Below are positions 23,121 through 28,397 of a stretch of 28,397 nt of DNA, one piece after another. The position numbers and the translations under genes are program-made. The number at the start of each line of letters is the position of its first letter. The first letter of the stretch is position 1. Under the pieces are notes generated by a model. It saw only the letters and a list, made by a program, of their open reading frames with translations. It was not told the DNA's origin and searched no databases. Source of the DNA: an uncultured bacterium. Its GTDB lineage: Bacteria; Desulfobacterota; Desulfovibrionia; Desulfovibrionales; Desulfovibrionaceae. The DNA is taken from contig CAJMLK010000036.1 in NCBI GenBank assembly GCA_905214305.1, positions 1-28,397 of the forward strand, given 5' to 3'.

Positions 23121-24644
23121 ATGAAAAAAATCTTTGCAGTACCATTGGTTTGCGCGGCGCTGGTTGCCGGCTGCGCTTCCTCCGCCCAGATGCGGCATGT
23201 GGAAGATAAAAGCTCTGCCAACCAGAAAGCCCTGCGCGAAACAGACCAGCGTCTGCACACGCTGGAGCAGAGCGTGGCTGTTTTGGACAGTCAGGTAGCC
23301 CAGCTCAGAAACCGTACCTTTGAAGTGCGCACGCGCGATGGCAAGAAAACCGGCATGACCGTGAAGCCCATACTGCCTCCGGCTGCTTCCGTGCCTGCCG
23401 CGTCTGCCGCTCCCGGCGCAGCCGGTTCGCCGGGGCAGACAGCCCAGCCCGTGCGGGAGCAGCACGTAGCCCTGAATGAACATGGCCCGCAAGTGACTGC
23501 CGTGTCCGGCACGGCAGTCGTGCATCCTGCCCCCGGAGTCACGGCGGGGGCAAGCGGTGCGGCCTCACCCGGCGCGGGTGAAAAAAATGCCTCCACTCTT
23601 TCCGGTGCATCGTCCGCAGTTCCGGCCGCATCCGCCACATCCGCCGCATCCGCCACTGGCTCTGCACCTGCCACTGCCGCTGCTGAAGCGCCCAAGGGCA
23701 AGATCATCGACCCCGCCGCGCCGGTGCGGCCATTTCCTTCGGCTGCCCCGGCCCCCCAGACATCGGAGGCCGCACATGCGTCCGGCCAGGGCGCTGCTGC
23801 CGGTCCCAGCGGCAAAGTAGGGGGGACTGCCAGAAAACAGGCCGTACCGGGCAATGCCGAAACAGCACCTTTGGGCTTACCCCCGGTGGCCGCGCCGGAA
23901 CCGTCAACGCCACCCGCTGTTGATCCCGTCAATTTTGCTGCCCCCAATGCCGGACAAGCCGTTGTTCCCGCCACGGGCGGAAAGGAAAATTCAGCAGGAG
24001 GGGCTGCCGCCGTGCCTGTTCCGCAGTTGCCGCCGTCCACCCTGGCCCTGCCGCCGGAACATCCCGGCCTGCCTCCGGTGGAGGCCCCTGCGGCAAACGC
24101 CGGGGCTGCGGCTTCTTCGGCCGGGTCAGCCGTCAGTGCGGCCGGGAGCCAGACAGGAAGCCCGGCAGGCTCTGCATCCGCGCCCCGGCAAGCCGATTCC
24201 CGTCAGGGAGTTTCTGCCGCACCGGCAAAAACCGCCGCACCGGGCGGAGCACAAGCTCCCGCCCGTGCCGCCAAAGGGGAAAAAGCCGCCTATGATGCGG
24301 CGCTCAAGGTGGTAATGGCCGGACGTTCCGCTGAGGGAATATCCCGTTTTGAGGCTTTTTTGCAGGAATATCCGCAAGGCAGTTACGCGCCCAATGCTGA
24401 ATACTGGATTGGTGAAGGCCTGTACGCTCAGGGCAAGTATCGCGAGGCGCTGGAGCAGTTTCGCAAGGTTGACGCCTCGTATCCGCAGCACCATAAAAAT
24501 GCCGATGCCCTGCTCAAGACCGGCATGTGCCTGAGCCGCCTTGGTGACAGGGAGGCTGCCGGGCAGGCCTACAGCCAGTTGCTGGCGCGTTTTCCCAAAT
24601 CTGAAGCCGCCCGCCTTGCGCGGTCGCGCGGACTGGCCCGATAG
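23121..24644 (+). CDS. CpoB/YbgF-like lipoprotein with very long disordered linker
   Basis: This 507-residue protein has a lipoprotein signal peptide with the modified cysteine at residue 18 (LVAGC). A short coiled coil follows at about 28-66 (KALRETDQRLHTLEQSVAVL). Some 300 residues of Ala/Pro/Ser/Gly-rich, low-complexity linker come next. The C-terminal domain (389-507) has tetratricopeptide repeats of the CpoB/YbgF type: FLQEYPQGSYAPNAEYWIGE, then YREALEQFRKVDASYP and LLARFPKSEAARL. CpoB works with Tol-Pal and PBP1b in septal wall synthesis in E. coli, where the linker is far shorter. The start at 23121 follows GGGGAGG and begins the signal peptide. dprA starts one base after its stop. Confidence 0.88.
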   Translation: MKKIFAVPLVCAALVAGCASSAQMRHVEDKSSANQKALRETDQRLHTLEQSVAVLDSQVAQLRNRTFEVRTRDGKKTGMTVKPILPPAASVPAASAAPGAAGSPGQTAQPVREQHVALNEHGPQVTAVSGTAVVHPAPGVTAGASGAASPGAGEKNASTLSGASSAVPAASATSAASATGSAPATAAAEAPKGKIIDPAAPVRPFPSAAPAPQTSEAAHASGQGAAAGPSGKVGGTARKQAVPGNAETAPLGLPPVAAPEPSTPPAVDPVNFAAPNAGQAVVPATGGKENSAGGAAAVPVPQLPPSTLALPPEHPGLPPVEAPAANAGAAASSAGSAVSAAGSQTGSPAGSASAPRQADSRQGVSAAPAKTAAPGGAQAPARAAKGEKAAYDAALKVVMAGRSAEGISRFEAFLQEYPQGSYAPNAEYWIGEGLYAQGKYREALEQFRKVDASYPQHHKNADALLKTGMCLSRLGDREAAGQAYSQLLARFPKSEAARLARSRGLAR

Positions 24645-24645
24645 C

Positions 24646-26046
24646 ATGAATCGCGGCATTGTCTGGTCAGACTTCACCGATGAAGCCCGCACGGAGTATT
24701 GGGCCACTCTGGCTCTGCGCCACTGCGCCGGGCTTGGAGCCAGATCCTGCGCCCGACTTCTGAAAATGTTCGGCTCGGCCTACGCCGCCGTGCAGTCGCG
24801 CGAACGCTGGCGTGAAGCCGGACTGACCAGCAAGCAGTCTGCGGAGCTGGCCACCGGTTCGTGGCGCGTTACGGCCCGTGATGAATGGGACCGCGCCCGT
24901 GATCTTGACGCGGCCATCGTGCTGTGGACTGACCCCGCATACCCGTCCCTGCTGCGCCGGTTGCCGGATGCTCCCGCGCTGCTGTACTGCCGGGGCGACA
25001 TGTCGCTGCTTCAGGCTCCGGCTTTTGCGGTGGTGGGGTCGCGACGGGCCACGGAGCATGGCAGGGCGGTGGCCTCGCATATGGCACGCTGTCTGTCGGC
25101 CTGTGGCGTGACCATTGTTTCCGGCATGGCTCTGGGCATTGACAGGGTGGCTCACGAGGCTGCCCTCGGCCGGATCGGCCGCAGCATCGGCGTTTTGGGC
25201 ACGGGGATTGATGTTGTCTACCCGTCGGTGAACAGAAAAATTTTCGCCATGATGGAGCAGCAGGGCCTGCTGGTTTCTGAGTTCATGCCCGGCGCCCGGC
25301 CCCTGCCCGAGCATTTTCCCATCCGCAACCGCATTATCAGCGGCTTTGCTCTGGGCGTGCTGGTGGTTGAGGCCGCCAGCCGGTCCGGCAGCCTTATTAC
25401 TGCCCGTCTGGCTCTGGAGCAGAACCGCGAGGTTTACGCGGTTCCCGGCCCGGCCCTTGACGCGAGCTGTCTTGGTTGTCAGGAGCTTGTGCGGCAAGGC
25501 GCGCGGCCCGTGTTCAGCGCCGAGGACGTGTTGCGCGATCTGGCGGAGCAGCTGCGCCCCTACGGCATCAGTCAGGAAAATCTTGGTGATGAGGAACACA
25601 TCGGCACGGAGTTGACGCTCATGCCGGAATCCGCCTCGCAGGAAATGGCCGAAAGCTCCTCTGGACAGCGGCCAGACCAGAAAATCCCGCCAGTCCATGC
25701 AGCCCTGTCAGGCCCGTCCGCCGCATTTGGCCGATCAGGCCGGAGCGTGCAGCCGGACGCGCCCGGACAGCAAAAGAAAAAGGTCGAGGCGGCGGCAGCC
25801 CCCCGGGTGCTGAAGCCTCTTGACGCTGCGGAAAATCTTGCACCCGCCGGGCGCAGGGAGGCTCTGCTGGACTGTTTGCGGCAGCAAGGCCCCATGCAGG
25901 CCGACGACCTTTCCTGCGCGCTGGACATGAGTGTGGCAGAGCTCAACGCCATGCTGGTGGGGCTTGAAATGCTCGGGCAGGTGTGCCGTTTGCCGGGGGC
26001 CAGATACGCATGGGCGCATGATTCCGGGGACGGAGCAGAGTCATGA
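24646..26046 (+). CDS. dprA: DNA processing protein DprA
   Basis: This 466-residue protein loads RecA onto incoming single-stranded DNA during transformation. It has an N-terminal helical region (about 15-90) that recalls a SAM-like fold. The Rossmann-like core contains FAVVGSRRATEHGR, VSGMALGIDRVAHEAAL, PIRNRIISGFALGVLVVEAA and SGSLITARLALEQNREVYAV. After a linker of about 100 residues rich in Gln/Pro/Ala, a winged-helix domain closes the protein (about 400-463, REALLDCLRQQGPMQADDL). The start at 24646 lies one base after the previous stop and has no ribosome-binding site, so it is probably read by coupling. Its stop overlaps the recombinase start as ATGA. Confidence 0.96.
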   Translation: MNRGIVWSDFTDEARTEYWATLALRHCAGLGARSCARLLKMFGSAYAAVQSRERWREAGLTSKQSAELATGSWRVTARDEWDRARDLDAAIVLWTDPAYPSLLRRLPDAPALLYCRGDMSLLQAPAFAVVGSRRATEHGRAVASHMARCLSACGVTIVSGMALGIDRVAHEAALGRIGRSIGVLGTGIDVVYPSVNRKIFAMMEQQGLLVSEFMPGARPLPEHFPIRNRIISGFALGVLVVEAASRSGSLITARLALEQNREVYAVPGPALDASCLGCQELVRQGARPVFSAEDVLRDLAEQLRPYGISQENLGDEEHIGTELTLMPESASQEMAESSSGQRPDQKIPPVHAALSGPSAAFGRSGRSVQPDAPGQQKKKVEAAAAPRVLKPLDAAENLAPAGRREALLDCLRQQGPMQADDLSCALDMSVAELNAMLVGLEMLGQVCRLPGARYAWAHDSGDGAES

Positions 26047-27170
26047 GCAAAAAGGATCTGAAAAAGAATCATGCTGCTGCGCCTTCGCGAGAGGATACCT
26101 TTGCCGCGGATTCCGGCGGTGATGCCCTGCCGGGCGCGCGTAAACCGGCGGATGTCCCGTGCGCTGGCCCCATGCCGGTTCCTGCCTCTGCTGCGGGCCG
26201 TGGCGGCGCTGCGGCAACAGGGCTGCCGGGCCGGGCCGCGCTGCTGATAGAAGCGTTTCTGGCATGGATGATCGTGCAGAAGGGGGCCTCTGAAGCCACC
26301 CGAAAAGCCTATGCTGTGGATCTTGCACAGCTTGCGGAGTTTTTGCGCAGTCAGGATATTGATCTGGGGCAGCCGCAAACCGTGACCCGTCGGCACATAC
26401 AGGCTTTTCTTGCATGGCTGTTTCGCAAGGGCGAGGCCAAAAGCTCAATGGCGCGCAAGCTGGCTGCGGCGCGTTCGTTTTTTCGTTTTCAGATGCGCGG
26501 GGGCAAGGTAACGGAAAATGTTGCGGCTCAGGTGCGTAACCCCCGTCAGGAAAAACGCCATCCCCGCGCCCTCAATGTCGATGAAACCTTCGCCCTGCTG
26601 GACTCGGCATCTGGCCCGGGAGGCAAGAACGGGCCAGTGACCGGAAGCGCCGAAGAAGAACGCATCCTTTGCCGCGACCTTGCGCTGGCGGAACTGCTTT
26701 ACGGGTCAGGATTGCGCATTTCCGAGGCACTGAGTCTGGATGTGGACGATGTGCAGCTGTCCTCGCGCGTTTTGCGCGTTATGGGCAAAGGATCAAAGGA
26801 AAGGCTGGCTCCTCTTTCAGACACATCTTTTGCCGGTCTGAAAAGCTGGCTTGAAGAGCGCCCCTTGCTGGCCTTGCCCCACGAGCCTGCCCTTTTTGTG
26901 GGCAGCCGGGGCGCGCGCCTGAACAGAAGAGAGGCCGCCCGCATTGTGGAGCGGCTGTGCCGCCGGGCGGGACTGACCTTTACCGTGTCGCCCCACAGCC
27001 TGCGCCATTCGTTTGCCACCCACCTGCTGGAGGCTGGCGCAGACATGCGAAGTGTGCAAGAATTGCTGGGACATCAAAGGCTTACAACTACGCAACGATA
27101 TACGCAGGTAAGCCTTGAAAGCCTGATGCAGGTCTATGATCATGCACACCCCAGATCAGGCAAAAGGTAA
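26043..27170 (+). CDS. xerC: Tyrosine recombinase XerC/XerD type
   Basis: This 375-residue enzyme has the full catalytic set: R225 (GSGLRISE), K249 (GKGSKER), H318 and R321 (HSLRHSFATHLL), H344 (LLGHQRL) and the nucleophile Y353 (QRYTQ). The R-to-K and later spacings equal those of XerD. The N-terminal SAM-like DNA-binding domain begins near residue 65 (IEAFLAWMIVQKGASEATRK). Before it lie about 60 extra residues, Ala/Pro/Gly-rich, not found in typical 300-residue Xer proteins. Xer enzymes resolve chromosome dimers at dif. Chromosomal context after dprA favours the housekeeping type over a mobile-element integrase. The symbol is given for the family; XerC and XerD cannot be told apart here. 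The start overlaps the dprA stop and has GGAG upstream. Confidence 0.92.
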   Translation: MSKKDLKKNHAAAPSREDTFAADSGGDALPGARKPADVPCAGPMPVPASAAGRGGAAATGLPGRAALLIEAFLAWMIVQKGASEATRKAYAVDLAQLAEFLRSQDIDLGQPQTVTRRHIQAFLAWLFRKGEAKSSMARKLAAARSFFRFQMRGGKVTENVAAQVRNPRQEKRHPRALNVDETFALLDSASGPGGKNGPVTGSAEEERILCRDLALAELLYGSGLRISEALSLDVDDVQLSSRVLRVMGKGSKERLAPLSDTSFAGLKSWLEERPLLALPHEPALFVGSRGARLNRREAARIVERLCRRAGLTFTVSPHSLRHSFATHLLEAGADMRSVQELLGHQRLTTTQRYTQVSLESLMQVYDHAHPRSGKR

Positions 27171-27269
27171 AAAAATCACGAGCATGTTTTTATCCTGTTA
27201 ATCAAACGAGTTCAGGTGTATTCGATGCTGTGGCGGTTGTTCCGTGTCAGGAAATTTTCCCCAAGCCTC

Positions 27270-27298
27270 TTGGCATGAACAGGACTTTGTGCTAAAGA
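27270..27298 (+). promoter_or_regulatory. Putative promoter of the pyrophosphatase gene
   Basis: TTGGCA at 27270-27275 (5 of 6 to the -35 consensus) and TAAAGA at 27293-27298 are 17 bases apart, with an extended TG just before the -10 box. The -10 match itself is weak. A leader of about 50 bases with AAGGAGAG near the start codon would follow. Confidence 0.4.
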
Positions 27299-27355
27299 GT
27301 ACAAATCGGTCAAAACGAACCGCATACCTGAACCATACCGGAAGGAGAGACAGTC

Positions 27356-28273
27356 ATGTCCGCATTAGTTCTTGGTCACATGAATCCTGATACCGACAGC
27401 ATCATCTCAGCCATTGTTGCCGCCGACCTGTACAGCAAGCGCGGTATGGACGTCACCGCGGTTGCCCAGGGCGCGCCCACCCCCGAAACGGAATTCGTGC
27501 TGAAAAAGTTCGGCATTGCCGCCCCTCAGATTGTGGACGATGTGGCTGGCAAAGACGTGTATCTGGTGGACTATTCCGACCTGGCCCAGGCCCCCAAGGG
27601 TATGGACTCTGCCACGGTTCTTGGCATTGTTGACCACCACAAGCTTGGTGACGTGACCACCTCTGCGCCGCTGGAAGCCTGGATCTGGCCCGTCGGCTGC
27701 ACCAATACCGTTCTGAAAAACATGTATGACTTCTACGGTATCGAGATTCCCAAAAATCTCGCCGGGGCCATGCTGTGCGCCATTTTGTCCGATACGGTCA
27801 TTTTCAAGTCGCCCACCTGTACCCCCGCTGATAAAAAAGCCGTTGAAGATCTGGCGAAAATCGCGGGCGTAAGCGACATAGTGGCTCTGGGCATGGAAAT
27901 GTTCAAGGTCAAGAGCGCCGTTGAAGGCGCCCCCATGAAAGACCTTGTTTTCCGCGACTACAAAGATTTTGACATGAACGGCAACAAGGTTGGCATCGGT
28001 CAGCTTGAAGTGGTTGACCTTTCCATTCTTGAGCCTGTGAAGGCCGGTCTGCAGGCCGAAATTGAAAAGGTCAAGGGCGAAGGTCGCCACAGCGTCTTCC
28101 TGCTGCTGACCGACATCATGAAAGAAGGCTCGGAAATGCTTATTGTTTCTGACGACCCCGCTGTGGTGGAAAAAGCTTTTGGCGTCAAGCCCGAAGGCGC
28201 CTCTGTGTGGCTGCCCGGCGTCATGAGCCGCAAAAAGCAGGTCGTGCCGAACTTTGAAAAGGCTTTCAAGTAA
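27356..28273 (+). CDS. ppaC: Manganese-dependent inorganic pyrophosphatase (family II)
   Basis: This 305-residue DHH-family enzyme hydrolyses pyrophosphate to phosphate. The metal-binding motifs are all present: GHMNPDTD (7-14), VDYSD (about 71-75), DHHK (93-96 area), and SDTVIFKSPT with a further aspartate. The C-terminal SRKKQ motif (near residue 293) binds substrate. There are no CBS or DRTGG regulatory domains, so it is the short form. In sulfate reducers, sulfate activation by ATP sulfurylase releases pyrophosphate, and its removal drives the reaction. AAGGAG precedes the start. Codon use is strongly biased, which fits high expression. It is monocistronic, with its own promoter and terminator. 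Confidence 0.97.
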   Translation: MSALVLGHMNPDTDSIISAIVAADLYSKRGMDVTAVAQGAPTPETEFVLKKFGIAAPQIVDDVAGKDVYLVDYSDLAQAPKGMDSATVLGIVDHHKLGDVTTSAPLEAWIWPVGCTNTVLKNMYDFYGIEIPKNLAGAMLCAILSDTVIFKSPTCTPADKKAVEDLAKIAGVSDIVALGMEMFKVKSAVEGAPMKDLVFRDYKDFDMNGNKVGIGQLEVVDLSILEPVKAGLQAEIEKVKGEGRHSVFLLLTDIMKEGSEMLIVSDDPAVVEKAFGVKPEGASVWLPGVMSRKKQVVPNFEKAFK

Positions 28274-28291
28274 GCACTGCCCGTCATATCT

Positions 28292-28326
28292 CAACAGGCC
28301 CCGACGCAACGCGTCGGGGCCTGTTG
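28292..28326 (+). terminator. 16-bp stem-loop after ppaC
   Basis: Positions 28292-28307 pair exactly with 28311-28326 around an AAC loop. It starts 19 bases after the stop codon. A few T residues follow (TCGTTGGATCTCT), not a long run. Confidence 0.8.
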
Positions 28327-28346
28327 TCGTTGGATCTCTAAATGTA

Positions 28347-28394
28347 GAGCATTTAACACTTGAAATGCTCGCTTACGGCAGGCAAAAGCCTGCC
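28347..28394. repeat. Two adjacent hairpins at the right edge
   Basis: GAGCATTT (28347-28354) pairs with AAATGCTC (28363-28370). GGCAGGC (28377-28383) pairs with GCCTGCC (28388-28394) around AAAA. The first hairpin has the same AGAGC...GCTC edges as those at 1071-1097 and 21730-21756. The element may continue beyond the window. Confidence 0.5.
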
Positions 28395-28397
28395 TTC

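Noticed and set aside
26043..27170. Xer-type recombinase as the integrase of a genomic island
   Set aside because: It is overlapped with dprA, its neighbours are core genes, and there is no tRNA, attachment repeat or phage gene nearby.
27260..27300. Sigma54 promoter upstream of ppaC (TTGGCATG start)
   Set aside because: The GG/GC spacing of the -24/-12 type is not met; a sigma70-like reading with 17-base spacing fits better.

Overview
The window looks like chromosomal core DNA of a sulfate-reducing Desulfovibrio-type bacterium (Desulfobacterota), probably near the D. desulfuricans group. This is inferred from GC-rich codon use, the MCP signalling-domain style, a hemA / CcsA-like / precorrin-2 dehydrogenase cluster that fits siroheme-based haem synthesis, and a family II (Mn-dependent) pyrophosphatase. 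No species assignment was computed. No tRNA, rRNA, CRISPR array, transposase or prophage gene was seen.

Layout. 1-1100: the cytoplasmic signalling half of a chemotaxis receptor with no N-terminal half, closed by a 20-bp stem-loop. 1096-2450 (minus): ychF with its own sigma70-like promoter and a long leader. 2525-4381 (minus): a three-gene exported-protein operon, two genes being FlgO-like, behind a near-perfect sigma28 (FliA) promoter. 4554-7348 (plus): ispG-proS, overlapping by one base. 7345-7497: a 153-bp nested inverted repeat with CTAG at both ends. 7713-13390 (plus): a tight xseA / M23 peptidase / xseB / ispA / dxs operon. 13542-14972 (minus): tilS. 14973-15485: gene-free and repeat-rich. 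15486-18646 (minus): precorrin-2 dehydrogenase, CcsA/HemX-like membrane protein, hemA and a small unknown. 18853-21481 (plus): a GT9 and a CgeB-like glycosyltransferase. 21607-21766: a composite palindromic element. 21763-22970 (minus): a polytopic membrane protein behind a coupled 16-codon leader ORF. 23121-27170 (plus): CpoB/YbgF-like lipoprotein, dprA, Xer recombinase. 27356-28273 (plus): Mn-dependent pyrophosphatase and its terminator.

How the genes work together. IspG, IspA and Dxs belong to the MEP isoprenoid pathway. HemA makes the tetrapyrrole precursor, and the precorrin-2 dehydrogenase leads it to siroheme. The CcsA-like protein links this to cytochrome c assembly or to HemA control. 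The FlgO-like operon is tied to motility by its promoter, although no structural flagellar gene is present here.

The items most worth a second look are the sigma28-driven FlgO-like operon, the MITE-like element after proS, a set of palindromic elements whose edges contain the TAG stop codons of neighbouring genes, the coupled leader ORF, and the receptor that lacks its front half.
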